Positions 16,516 through 24,442 of a stretch of 64,000 bases of DNA are shown here, one piece after another. Source of the DNA: Paradevosia shaoguanensis (lineage in GTDB: Bacteria > Pseudomonadota > Alphaproteobacteria > Rhizobiales > Devosiaceae); assembly GCF_016801025.1 (NCBI RefSeq), contig NZ_CP068983.1, forward strand, positions 1,426,001 to 1,490,000, given 5' to 3'. The notes below the pieces were generated by a model. It was not told the origin of the DNA. It was given only the letters and a program-made list of their open reading frames with translations, and did not search any database. The translations under genes and the position numbers were made by a program. Within the stretch, counting starts at the first letter, position 1, and every line of letters starts with the position of its first letter.

Positions 16516-16616
16516 CCCCCTCCCTGGCCCTCCCCACAAGGGGGAGGGTGGAGCGCGTGGCAAGGTCCGAGCAACAGACCCCATCCTCCCCCTTGTGGGG
16601 AGGGTTAGGGAGGGGG
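16516..16616. repeat. 35-bp inverted repeat between rhaS and rhaT (family B, copy 2)
   Basis: Bases 16516-16550 and 16582-16616 are inverted copies with about 3 mismatches in 35, with a 31-base loop. The arms share the CCCTCCC and CCTCCCC..GGGGGAGG blocks of the copy at 13872. It sits in the 180-base gap between the binding-protein gene and the ATPase gene, a place where hairpins often stabilise the upstream mRNA. Confidence 0.8.
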
Positions 16617-16671
16617 AAGGCCAAAGGCACCGGCGGAATTTTACTCCCGCCGGCCCAAAGTCCCAAAGAGA

Positions 16672-17664
16672 TCAATAGATCTTGGCGAACTCTTCGATGT
16701 TGCTCTTGTCGAAGGTGAACGGGGGCGCCATGGCGGCCGAGTTGGTGTCGTCGAGCGTGATCTCGCCCATGCGGCCGATCGAGAGTTTTGCGCCCGGAGC
16801 CGCCTTGTCGCCCTTCACGGCCAGGTCATGGGCCAGGTAGATGGCCGAGTAGCCCAGGTCGATCGGGTTCCACAGGGCCACGGCCTGCGAGGCGCCGTTG
16901 TCGATGAACTTCTTGAACTCGGACGGCAGGGCCAGGCCCGTGACGTTGATCTTGCCGATCAGGTTCTGGTCGGTCACCACCTGGGCAGCCGCCACGACGC
17001 CGACGGTGGTCGGGGCGATGATGGCCTTGAGGTTCGGATAGCTCGCGATCAGGCCCTTGGCTTCGTCGGTCGACTTGGCCGAGTCGTCATCGCCATAGAC
17101 GGTGGCGACCAGGTTGATCTTGGGGAATTTTTCCGGGAGCACCTTCTTGGCCGCTTCGATCCAGGCGTTCTGGTTCGTGGCGGTCGAAGAGGCCGAGAGA
17201 ATGGCGACGTCGCCGCCATCGGGCAGGTAGTCGGCGGCCAGTTTGATGATGGTTTCGCCGATGAGATTGGTATCGGACGGATTGAGGTGAAGCTGGCGGC
17301 CTTCCGGAGCCACACCCGAGTCGAACGAGATCACGGTGATGCCGCGTTCCATGGCTTTCTTGAGCACGGGAACGAGGGCGTCCGGATCGTTGGCCGAGAT
17401 AGCGATGGCATTGACCTGCTGGGCGATCAGCGAGTTGATCACTTCGATCTGGGCTTCAGCCGTGGCCTTGGTCGGGCCGGTATAGATGACTTCCACATCG
17501 CCAAGTTCCTTGGCCGCCTCTTCGGCGCCCTTGTTAGCGGCATCGAAGAAGCCGTTGCCGAGCGACTTGACGACGAGGGCGATCTTGGTCTGAGCCATGG
17601 CCGGCGAAGCCAGCAGAATGGCGGCGAGGGCGGTGGTGATACCCAGTTTCTTCAGAAAGCTCAT
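16672..17664 (-). CDS. rhaS: Rhamnose ABC transporter substrate-binding protein
   Basis: A 330-residue periplasmic sugar-binding protein of the RbsB-like class. The signal peptide MSFLKKLGITTALAAILLAS-PAMA is probably cut after residue 24. The mature protein opens QTKIALVVKSLGNGFFDAA, typical of the family, and contains AIAISANDPDALVPVL and the hinge segment ITVISFDSGVAPEGRQ. A strong CGGGAGGAAAC site precedes the ATG. It lies 42 bases after rhaR, so both probably share the operon promoter. The downstream inverted repeat may favour its higher expression. This RhaS is not the AraC-type regulator of E. coli. Confidence 0.93.
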   Translation of the reverse strand: MSFLKKLGITTALAAILLASPAMAQTKIALVVKSLGNGFFDAANKGAEEAAKELGDVEVIYTGPTKATAEAQIEVINSLIAQQVNAIAISANDPDALVPVLKKAMERGITVISFDSGVAPEGRQLHLNPSDTNLIGETIIKLAADYLPDGGDVAILSASSTATNQNAWIEAAKKVLPEKFPKINLVATVYGDDDSAKSTDEAKGLIASYPNLKAIIAPTTVGVVAAAQVVTDQNLIGKINVTGLALPSEFKKFIDNGASQAVALWNPIDLGYSAIYLAHDLAVKGDKAAPGAKLSIGRMGEITLDDTNSAAMAPPFTFDKSNIEEFAKIY

Positions 17665-17706
17665 TGTTTCCTCCCGTTGAGCCTTGAGTTTCGAGGCGGC
17701 CCGCCG

Positions 17707-18516
17707 TCAGGCGGCCGGTGACGCCTCCGCGATAGTCTGGCTAGACGTCTCCGCCACGATCAACCCGACGCCCGCCGTTTCCAGCATCTGCCGGTCTTCG
17801 TCGCGGATTCCGCGGTCGGTGACGACCGTGGTGATCCGGTCGAGTCCGCAAAGCAGCAGGCTCGACTTTCCGGAAAATTTTGACGAATCCGCCAGGACGA
17901 TCAGTTCATCCGCCTGGCTGATGAGCTTGAGTTCGGCCTGGACGAGCAGCGGGTCGGCCTCCATCAACCCGTGCGGTCCCAGCCCCTGGCAGCCCATGAA
18001 CATTTTTCGCGCGTAGAAGTGGCGCGACACGTCGTTGTCGAAGGGCGAGAGCATGATGTTCTGTTCGCGATAGATCGTGCCGCCCTGCACCATCACCGAG
18101 TTCTTGGAATGATGCAGCAGGTGCTCGGCGATCGGGAACGAGTTGGTGAAAACCTGCAGGCGCCGGTTCACCAGGTAATGCACCATCTGGAAGGTGGTGG
18201 TGCCGCCATTGATGATGATCGGCTCGCCATCCTTGCACAGGTCCACCGCCGCCTTGGCGATGGCGCGCTTCAGAGCAATGTTGATGCTCTCGTTGACGGA
18301 GAACGGCCGGCCCATGAGGCCGCCCTGGCTTGGCGGATTGACCGCCTCGGCCCCACCGCGCACGCGCCGGAGCTTGCCTTGCACGTGCAAAGCCGCGATG
18401 TCGCGCCGGATCGTCGCCTCGGAGGTTCCCGTCATCTCGACGAGATCGCTCACCGTTGCGACGGACCGCGTCTGGACCGCAGCCAGGATCACCCTGTGGC
18501 GTTCGCTTTCGTGCAA
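17707..18516 (-). CDS. rhaR: DeoR/GlpR-type regulator of the rhamnose operon
   Basis: A DeoR-family repressor of about 269 residues. The N-terminus is a winged helix (HESERHRVILAAVQTRSVAT, then LVEMTGTSEATIRRDIAALH). The C-terminal sensor domain contains IIINGGTTTFQMVHYL, typical of sugar-phosphate-responsive DeoR proteins. I place the start at TTG 18516, with GGGAGAAG upstream, because the family normally starts just before HESERHR; an ATG at 18591 would add 25 residues. It heads the minus-strand rha operon and faces rhaD. A pair of inverted 9-bp repeats in the shared upstream region is its likely operator. Confidence 0.9.
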   Translation of the reverse strand: MHESERHRVILAAVQTRSVATVSDLVEMTGTSEATIRRDIAALHVQGKLRRVRGGAEAVNPPSQGGLMGRPFSVNESINIALKRAIAKAAVDLCKDGEPIIINGGTTTFQMVHYLVNRRLQVFTNSFPIAEHLLHHSKNSVMVQGGTIYREQNIMLSPFDNDVSRHFYARKMFMGCQGLGPHGLMEADPLLVQAELKLISQADELIVLADSSKFSGKSSLLLCGLDRITTVVTDRGIRDEDRQMLETAGVGLIVAETSSQTIAEASPAA

Positions 18517-18560
18517 ATTTCTTCTCCCTGGCTCGATTTGGTCACACCAATTCCGATCAT

Positions 18561-18633
18561 TGTCAATCATCAAAAGCTCAGTTTCGATCATGCGTCAGCG
18601 ATGCTGACTGGTTCTGATCGTTTGTGATTGACA
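18561..18633. promoter_or_regulatory. Paired operator half-sites in the divergent rha promoter region
   Basis: TGTCAATCA at 18561-18569 recurs inverted as TGATTGACA at 18625-18633, and similarity extends inward as TGTCAATCANNAAA. Each half-site contains a TTGACA hexamer pointing outward, toward rhaR-rhaS on one side and rhaD on the other, so each may double as a -35 element. No convincing -10 is visible. The region is 172 bases and is the only non-coding DNA shared by both arms of the regulon. Confidence 0.6.
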
Positions 18634-18688
18634 GGCTCCGAGTGTTTATGGCTTGTGGCGTAAACAACAGACTTCCGGGGAGGAGCTC

Positions 18689-20788
18689 ATGTCCACAAAA
18701 GCGCCCGCGCGCCTCGCCAACCTATGGGATGAGGCCAAAGCTGCCAGCATGACCGAGCCGGAACGGCTGGTCTACCGCTCCAACATTTTGGGATCGGACA
18801 AGCGCGTCACCAATTACGGCGGCGGCAACACCTCCTCCAAGATCATGGAGAAGGACCCGCTGACCGGCGAGCAGGTGGAAGTGCTCTGGGTCAAGGGCTC
18901 GGGCGGCGACAGCGCCTCGATCAAGCTCGATGGCTTCTCGACGCTCTACATGGACAAGCTCCGGGCCCTCAAGGGCCTCTATCGCGGCCTCGAGCACGAA
19001 GACGAGATGGTCGGCTACCTGCCGCACGCCACCTTCAACCTCAATCCGCGCGCTGCCTCGATCGACACCCCGCTCCACGCCTATGTGCCGCATCCCTTCG
19101 TCGATCACATGCACCCCGATGCCATCATCGCCATCGCCGCGAGCAAGGATTCCAAGGCGCTGACCCAGGAGATTTTTGGCGACCAGATCGGCTGGCTCCC
19201 CTGGAAACGTCCCGGGTTCGAGTTGGGTCTCTGGCTCGAAAAGTTCTGCCTCGAACACCCGCAAGCCAAGGGCGTCATCCTCGAAAGCCACGGGCTCTTC
19301 ACCTGGGGCGATACGCCCAAGGAGTGCTACGAGACCACCATTTCGGTCATCAACCAGGCCATCGAGTGGTTCGAGAAGGAGACCGCGGGCAAGGCCATTT
19401 TCGGCGGTGAAGCCGTGAAATCGCTGCCGGCCGACGAGCGCCGCGCCGTTGCCGCCAAGATCATGCCCAAGATTCGCGGGCTGATCTCGGAAGACAGCCA
19501 CAAGCTCGGCCATTTCGACGACAGTCCGGCCGTGCTCGAATTCGTCAATTCGAAGAACCTGCGCCCACTGGCGGCTTTGGGCACGTCGTGTCCCGACCAC
19601 TTCCTGCGCACCAAGATCCGGCCTCTGGTGATCGAATTCGATCCGGCCAATCCGGATGTCGATGCCGTGGTGGCGCGCCTCGCCGATGACGTCGCCGCCT
19701 ATCGCGCCGATTACACCGCCTATTACGAGCGCTCCAAACACGACAATTCGCCCGCCATCCGCGACCCCAATGCGGTCGTCTACCTGATGCCCGGCGTGGG
19801 CATGTTCACCTTCGCCAAGGACAAGGCCACCGCCCGCATTTCGGGTGAGTTCTACGTCAACGCCATCAATGTCATGCGCGGCTCCTCCGCCGTCTCGACC
19901 TATCAGGGGCTCGACGAGCAGGAAGCCTTCGACATCGAGTACTGGCTGCTCGAGGAAGCCAAGCTGCAGCGCATGCCCAAGCCGAAAGCGCTGGCCGGCC
20001 AGATCGCCCTCATCACCGGCGGCGCCGGCGGCATCGGCAAGGCCACGGCCTATCGCCTGATGAATGAAGGCGCCTGCGTCGTCATCGCCGATATCGACGA
20101 CGCCGCCCTGGCCGCCGCCACCGAGGAGCTGGGCAAGAAATACGGCAGGGACTTCGTCCGCCCGATCAAGTTCGACGTCACCCGCGAGGAGGAGGTCCTA
20201 AAAGGCTTCGCCAACGCGGTGGTCGAATTCGGCGGCCTCGATATCCTCGTTTCCAATGCCGGCCTCGCCTCGTCCGCTCCCATCGAGGAAACGACGCTGG
20301 CGCTCTGGAACAAGAATATGGACATCCTCGCCACCGGCTATTTCCTGGTGTCGCGGGAAGCCTTCAAGGTGTTCCGCGCCCAGAAGATCGGCGGCAATGT
20401 CGTCTTCGTCGCCTCCAAGAACGGCCTGGCCGCCTCGCCCAATGCCGCGGCCTATTGCACCGCAAAGGCCGCCGAAATCCACCTCGCCCGATGCCTCGCC
20501 CTTGAAGGAGCCGAGGCGCAGATCCGCGTCAACGTGGTGAACCCGGACGCGGTCCTGCGTGGCTCCAAGATCTGGGCCGGCGAATGGCTCGAACAGCGCG
20601 CATCGACCTACAAGACCGACAAGGACGGTCTTGAGGAAATGTACCGCCAGCGCTCCTTGCTCAAGCGCTCGGTCTTCCCGGAAGACATCGCCGAAGCCAT
20701 CTACTTTTTGGCATCCGACATGTCGGCGAAGTCCACGGGCAACATCATCAATGTCGATGCCGGCAACGCGCAGTCGTTTACGCGGTAA
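18689..20788 (+). CDS. rhaD: Bifunctional rhamnulose-1-phosphate aldolase / short-chain dehydrogenase
   Basis: A 699-residue fusion protein. Residues about 1-430 are a class II aldolase that splits rhamnulose 1-phosphate into dihydroxyacetone phosphate and L-lactaldehyde (NYGGGNTSSKIMEKD near the N-terminus, KGVILESHGLFTWG metal-binding His region). Residues about 440-699 are an SDR with LITGGAGGIGKATA and YCTAKAA, presumed to oxidise or reduce lactaldehyde. This fusion is a known family in rhizobia and other bacteria. The ATG at 18689 follows GGGGAGGAG. It is divergent from rhaR and precedes rhaI, separated by an inverted repeat. Confidence 0.95.
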   Translation: MSTKAPARLANLWDEAKAASMTEPERLVYRSNILGSDKRVTNYGGGNTSSKIMEKDPLTGEQVEVLWVKGSGGDSASIKLDGFSTLYMDKLRALKGLYRGLEHEDEMVGYLPHATFNLNPRAASIDTPLHAYVPHPFVDHMHPDAIIAIAASKDSKALTQEIFGDQIGWLPWKRPGFELGLWLEKFCLEHPQAKGVILESHGLFTWGDTPKECYETTISVINQAIEWFEKETAGKAIFGGEAVKSLPADERRAVAAKIMPKIRGLISEDSHKLGHFDDSPAVLEFVNSKNLRPLAALGTSCPDHFLRTKIRPLVIEFDPANPDVDAVVARLADDVAAYRADYTAYYERSKHDNSPAIRDPNAVVYLMPGVGMFTFAKDKATARISGEFYVNAINVMRGSSAVSTYQGLDEQEAFDIEYWLLEEAKLQRMPKPKALAGQIALITGGAGGIGKATAYRLMNEGACVVIADIDDAALAAATEELGKKYGRDFVRPIKFDVTREEEVLKGFANAVVEFGGLDILVSNAGLASSAPIEETTLALWNKNMDILATGYFLVSREAFKVFRAQKIGGNVVFVASKNGLAASPNAAAYCTAKAAEIHLARCLALEGAEAQIRVNVVNPDAVLRGSKIWAGEWLEQRASTYKTDKDGLEEMYRQRSLLKRSVFPEDIAEAIYFLASDMSAKSTGNIINVDAGNAQSFTR

Positions 20789-20802
20789 GAGTTAGCGGCC
20801 CC

Positions 20803-20894
20803 CCCACCCTCGATCCCTCCCCACAAGGGGGAGGGAGGCAGAGGGAGTGCCAGCAGGTCTCCCTCCTCTCTGATGGGGAGGGAACAAGGGTGGG
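20803..20894. repeat. Inverted repeat between rhaD and rhaI (family B, copy 3)
   Basis: Bases 20803-20838 and 20859-20894 are imperfect inverted copies (CCCACCCT..CCTCCCCACAAG blocks, with several mismatches and a 20-base loop). It is clearly related to the repeats at 13872 and 16516. It occupies most of the 138-base gap in the plus-strand rha transcript, so the pattern of one repeat per junction holds on both strands of the locus. Confidence 0.7.
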
Positions 20895-20926
20895 TTGAGG
20901 CCACAAGCACAAGGGGGAGAACCAAA

Positions 20927-22219
20927 GTGACCGACCAACTCATCGACCAATCCGTGGTCGACGCCGAGAACGCGCGTAGAGAAATTGACCTTCGCCGCGA
21001 CTACGAAAGCCTCGGCGAGCGCCTCGACCGACGCGGCATCGCCATCGATGCCATCAAGGACAAGGTCGCCGCCTTCACAATTGCCGTCCCCTCCTGGGGC
21101 GTGGGCACCGGCGGCACCCGCTTTGCCCGTTTCCCCGGCAAGGGCGAGCCGCGCGATATCTTCGACAAGCTCGAGGATTGCGCCGTCATCAACCAGATGA
21201 CCCGCGCCACCCCAAATGTCTCGCTCCATATTCCGTGGGACAAGGCCGACCCGAATCGCCTCAAGCAAAGCGCCGCCCGTTTCGGCCTCGGCTTTGACGC
21301 CATGAACTCGAACACCTTTTCGGATGCCAAGGGGCAGCCGCTCTCCTACAAGTACGGCTCGCTCTCCCATGCCGACGCCGCCACCCGCCAGCAGGCGGTG
21401 GAGCACAACCTGGAATGCATCGAGATCGGCAAGGTGCTGGGCTCCAAGGCCCTCACCGTCTGGATCGGCGACGGCTCCAACTTCCCCGGCCAGGCCGACT
21501 TCACCCGCCAGTTCGAGCGCTATCTCGACGCGATGAAGACCATCTACGCCGATCTGCCCGACGACTGGCGGCTCTTCACCGAGCACAAGATGTATGAGCC
21601 GGCCTTCTATTCGACGGTCGTCCAGGATTGGGGCACCAATTACATCATCGCCACCGAACTGGGCGAAAAGGCCTTTTGCCTCGTCGACCTCGGGCACCAT
21701 GCGCCCAACGTCAATATCGAGATGATCGTCGCCCGCCTGATCCAGTTCGGAAAGCTCGGCGGCTTCCACTTCAACGATTCCAAGTATGGCGACGACGACC
21801 TCGACGCCGGCTCCATCGATCCCTACCGCTTGTTTTTGGTCTTTAACGAGCTCGTGTCGGCCGAGGAACGCCGCGCCAAAGGGTTCAACCCCGCCCACAT
21901 GCTCGACCAGAGCCACAACGTCACCGACCCCATCGAGAGCCTCATCCTCTCGGCCGCCGAAGTGCAGCGCAACTACGCCAACGCGCTGCTGGTCGACCGC
22001 AAGGCCCTTGCCGGCTACCAGGACGCCAACGACGCCCTCGCCGCCACGCAAACCCTCAAGACCGCCTTCCGCACGGACGTAGAACCCATCCTCGCCATGG
22101 CCCGCCTCGAAAAGCACGGTGCCATCGACCCCATCGCGACTTATCGGGCGGCGGGGTATCGGGCTCGGGTAGCCGAGGTTCGGCCCGAGGTGGCGGCTGG
22201 GTCCAGCGGCATCGTCTGA
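20927..22219 (+). CDS. rhaI: L-rhamnose isomerase (rhizobial type)
   Basis: A 430-residue metal-dependent aldose-ketose isomerase that converts L-rhamnose to L-rhamnulose. It belongs to the RhaI group of rhizobia and pseudomonads with a xylose-isomerase-like barrel. Conserved pieces include FAIAVPSWGVGTGGTRFARF, TVWIGDGSNFPGQADF, the Glu/His segment FTEHKMYEPAFYST and GGFHFNDSKYGDDDLDAG. GTG at 20927 has GGGGGAG upstream and is preferred over an ATG at 20873 that lies within the repeat. It is the second gene after rhaD, and its transcript ends at the strong terminator at 22399. Confidence 0.94.
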   Translation: MTDQLIDQSVVDAENARREIDLRRDYESLGERLDRRGIAIDAIKDKVAAFTIAVPSWGVGTGGTRFARFPGKGEPRDIFDKLEDCAVINQMTRATPNVSLHIPWDKADPNRLKQSAARFGLGFDAMNSNTFSDAKGQPLSYKYGSLSHADAATRQQAVEHNLECIEIGKVLGSKALTVWIGDGSNFPGQADFTRQFERYLDAMKTIYADLPDDWRLFTEHKMYEPAFYSTVVQDWGTNYIIATELGEKAFCLVDLGHHAPNVNIEMIVARLIQFGKLGGFHFNDSKYGDDDLDAGSIDPYRLFLVFNELVSAEERRAKGFNPAHMLDQSHNVTDPIESLILSAAEVQRNYANALLVDRKALAGYQDANDALAATQTLKTAFRTDVEPILAMARLEKHGAIDPIATYRAAGYRARVAEVRPEVAAGSSGIV

Positions 22220-22224
22220 CGGTG

Positions 22225-22372
22225 TTCCATCTCGCCACCGAACCTCCCCCAACCACGGAACTTCCCCGGGCGAAGACCCGGGGCCTATTGCCCTCCTCCA
22301 CTCGAGTGGAGAAATCCGTGGGCCCCGGCTCTGCGGCCGGGGAAGTGCGGTGGGTGGGGCGGCGATTGCGTG
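22225..22372. repeat. Family A palindromic core, copy 2
   Basis: It carries the same ordered blocks as the element at 1699: CTTCCCCGG..CCCGGGG, then CTCCACTCGAGTGGAG, then GGGCCCCGGCTCTGCGGCC. The outer 15-bp terminal inverted repeats are absent. It lies between rhaI and the terminator shared with ahcY. It is either a decayed copy or an independent repeat from which the mobile form arose. Confidence 0.65.
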
Positions 22373-22398
22373 AGCTGGGAGCGGTAGTGCCAAAAAGC

Positions 22399-22430
22399 AA
22401 AACGCCCCGGAGTCTCCACCGGGGCGTTTT
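22399..22430. terminator. Bidirectional terminator between rhaI and ahcY
   Basis: AAAACGCCCCGG and CCGGGGCGTTTT form a 12-bp stem with an 8-base loop. A- and T-runs on the two sides give a U-tract in either direction. It serves the convergent rhaI and ahcY transcripts. Confidence 0.9.
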
Positions 22431-22451
22431 CGTATCCGCTATGCGCAGAAC

Positions 22452-23855
22452 TCAGTAGCGGTACTGGTCCGACTTGAACGGGCCATCCACGCCCACGCCG
22501 ATATAATCGGCCTGGTTCTTGCTGAGCTTGGTCAGCTTGGCGCCCAGCTTGGCCAGGTGCAGTTCGGCGACCTTTTCGTCCAGGTGCTTGGGCAGGACGT
22601 GAACCTTGTGCTCGAGGTTCTTGCCGTTGGTCCACAGCTCAATCTGGGCCAGCGTCTGGTTGGAGAACGAGGCGCTCATCACGAAGCTCGGGTGGCCGGT
22701 GGCGTTGCCGAGGTTGACCAGGCGGCCTTCCGAGAGCAGCACGATGCGGTTGCCCGAGGGCAGCTCGACGAGATCCACCTGCGGCTTGACGTTCGTCCAC
22801 TTGAAGTTGCGCAGCGCCTCGACCTGGATCTCGTTGTCGAAGTGGCCGATGTTGCAGACGATGGCCATGTCCTTCATCTTGCGCACGTCGTCGACCGTGA
22901 CGATGTCCTTGTTGCCCGTGGCGGTCACCACGATGTCGGCGCGGTGTGCGGCTTCATCGAGCGTCACCACTTCGAAGCCGTCCATGGCCGCCTGCAGCGC
23001 GCAGATCGGGTCGACTTCCGTCACCAGCACGCGGGCGCCGGCGCCCTGGAGCGAAGCGGCCGAGCCCTTGCCCACGTCGCCGTAACCGCAGACGATGGCT
23101 ACCTTGCCGGCGAGCATCACGTCGGTGCCGCGGCGGATGGCGTCCACCAGCGATTCACGCGTGCCGTACTTGTTGTCGAACTTGGACTTGGTGACCGAGT
23201 CGTTGACGTTGATGGCCGGGAAGGGCAGCTCGCCCTTTTCCTGGAGCTGATAGAGGCGCATCACGCCCGTGGTCGTCTCTTCCGAGACGCCCTTGATGGC
23301 GGCACGAATGCGCGAATAGAAGGTCGGGTCCTTGGCCAGGCGCTTCTTGATGGTGGCAAAGAAGATTTCTTCTTCTTCGTTGCCCGGCTTGTCGAGGAAG
23401 GACGGGTCCTTCTCGGCCTTGGCGCCGTTGAGCACCAGCATGGTGGCGTCGCCGCCGTCGTCCAGGATCATGTTGGGCGTCTCGCCCTTGCCGTCCCAAT
23501 CCATCATGCGGTCGGTGAAGTCCCAGTATTCCTGGAGGCTTTCACCCTTGTGCGCGAAGACCGGAATGCCGGCGGCGGCGATGGCGGCGGCCGCGTGGTC
23601 CTGGGTCGAGAAGATGTTGCACGAGACCCAGCGGACCTGGGCGCCGAGCGCCACGAGCGTCTCGATCAGCACCGCGGTCTGGATGGTCATGTGCAGCGAG
23701 CCGGCAATGCGCGCGCCCTTGAGCGGCTGGGCCTTGGCGAATTCCTCGCGGATGGCCATCAGGCCGGGCATTTCGATCTCGGCCATGGAGATTTCCTTGC
23801 GGCCATAATCGGCAAGGGAAATGTCTTTGACCGAATAGTCCGTGAACGCGCTCAT
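22452..23855 (-). CDS. ahcY: Adenosylhomocysteinase
   Basis: A 467-residue NAD-dependent hydrolase that splits S-adenosylhomocysteine into adenosine and homocysteine in the methyl cycle. Conserved pieces include the substrate segment [30 protein letters not shown], the NAD-binding [17 protein letters not shown] and the C-terminal [15 protein letters not shown]. The C-terminal Lys-Tyr ending (QYRY) is typical. The ATG at 23855 with GGAG upstream matches family length; a longer frame adds 20 unlikely residues. It has its own promoter and a perfect palindromic operator upstream, and ends at a bidirectional terminator. Confidence 0.97.
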   Translation of the reverse strand: MSAFTDYSVKDISLADYGRKEISMAEIEMPGLMAIREEFAKAQPLKGARIAGSLHMTIQTAVLIETLVALGAQVRWVSCNIFSTQDHAAAAIAAAGIPVFAHKGESLQEYWDFTDRMMDWDGKGETPNMILDDGGDATMLVLNGAKAEKDPSFLDKPGNEEEEIFFATIKKRLAKDPTFYSRIRAAIKGVSEETTTGVMRLYQLQEKGELPFPAINVNDSVTKSKFDNKYGTRESLVDAIRRGTDVMLAGKVAIVCGYGDVGKGSAASLQGAGARVLVTEVDPICALQAAMDGFEVVTLDEAAHRADIVVTATGNKDIVTVDDVRKMKDMAIVCNIGHFDNEIQVEALRNFKWTNVKPQVDLVELPSGNRIVLLSEGRLVNLGNATGHPSFVMSASFSNQTLAQIELWTNGKNLEHKVHVLPKHLDEKVAELHLAKLGAKLTKLSKNQADYIGVGVDGPFKSDQYRY

Positions 23856-23886
23856 GGGAACTCCGCTTGTGGCTGTGTTTGTCGGC

Positions 23887-23943
23887 CTTATACGCGGCGG
23901 GGGCTTCACGATCAACAGGGGATATAAAGAAAGCTTTATATCC
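23887..23943 (-). promoter_or_regulatory. ahcY promoter and palindromic operator
   Basis: On the minus strand a -35 TTGATC (23910-23915) and -10 TATAAG (23887-23892) are 17 bases apart. Four bases upstream of the -35 is a perfect palindrome, GGATATAAAG-N4-CTTTATATCC (23920-23943). Sites of the form ATATAAAG..CTTTATAT before methyl-cycle genes are known for ArsR-type SAH-responsive regulators (SahR and relatives) in Proteobacteria. I infer such control; the regulator gene is not in this window. Confidence 0.7.
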
Positions 23944-23951
23944 TCATAATA

Positions 23952-23981
23952 CGGGCCAGCAGCGGTATTTCTGCTGGCCCG
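23952..23981 (-). terminator. Hairpin after the small HTH-like gene
   Basis: CGGGCCAGCAG and CTGCTGGCCCG form an 11-bp stem with an 8-base loop, located 7 bases past the stop of the 66-residue gene. No long U-tract follows, so termination may be weak. It also insulates that gene from the ahcY promoter. Confidence 0.6.
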
Positions 23982-23988
23982 TCGTGAC

Positions 23989-24189
23989 TTAAGCGGTCAT
24001 TCGCTGAGTTGCTGCTGCTTCACGGCTACCGCCATGGCGATGTCCTTTCAGCACCTCGTTTACGCGTCCCGGATTGACGCCATAAGAAGCAGCGATGTTG
24101 TGCTGGAACTCGCCCGCCCAATGGCGCAGCCAAATGTCCACAGCATCATCGAAAGTCAGTCGGTAAGTTACATTACCTGTTGCGCGCAT
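23989..24189 (-). CDS. Small protein with a helix-turn-helix-like core
   Basis: A 66-residue soluble protein. The segment [20 protein letters not shown] followed by [20 protein letters not shown] looks like a compact helix-turn-helix. Similar short proteins occur in rhizobia, as best I recall, with no established function. AGGAG lies 7 bases before the ATG. The gene is less G+C-rich than its neighbours and stands alone between ahcY and a candidate small RNA, with its own terminator hairpin. It could be a phage- or plasmid-derived regulator. The call of a real gene is fairly safe; the function is unknown. Confidence 0.65.
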   Translation of the reverse strand: MRATGNVTYRLTFDDAVDIWLRHWAGEFQHNIAASYGVNPGRVNEVLKGHRHGGSREAAATQRMTA

Positions 24190-24219
24190 AAAGCACTCCT
24201 AGTGAGCGCCTTGGATGAC

Positions 24220-24331
24220 TTGACAGAGGGTCGATTGCGAGTAAGTTCGCGCTGTGTCACCGACCATCGCAAGCTGTACCAAAGCTTCTTGCGTTGGAAC
24301 ACGGGCCGGGGCTGCAACCCCGGCCTTCTCG
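24220..24331 (+). ncRNA. Candidate small RNA
   Basis: A TTGACA at 24220-24225 and TAAGTT at 24242-24247 give a plausible promoter with 16-base spacing. Downstream, a first hairpin has the stem CGCAAG/CTTGCG. A strong second one, GCCGGGG-CTGCAA-CCCCGGC (about 24305-24325), ends in TTCTCG. The region is non-coding and lower in G+C than its flanks. The U-tract is poor and no known RNA family is recognised, so this is tentative. Confidence 0.3.
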
Positions 24332-24442
24332 TATTCAGGTGGAATCGATTGATTCTACCCAACTGCTTATTTGTCCTGATTCAAAATTAGAGTCAATTCA
24401 GGATGTTAGCGGTTTGTTCACCCCAACGGATGCGGCGATTTT

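Noticed and set aside
24034-24390. 118-codon plus-strand frame opposite the 66-residue gene
   Set aside because: It begins antisense to the small HTH-like gene, contains no domain and runs through the hairpins of the candidate RNA.
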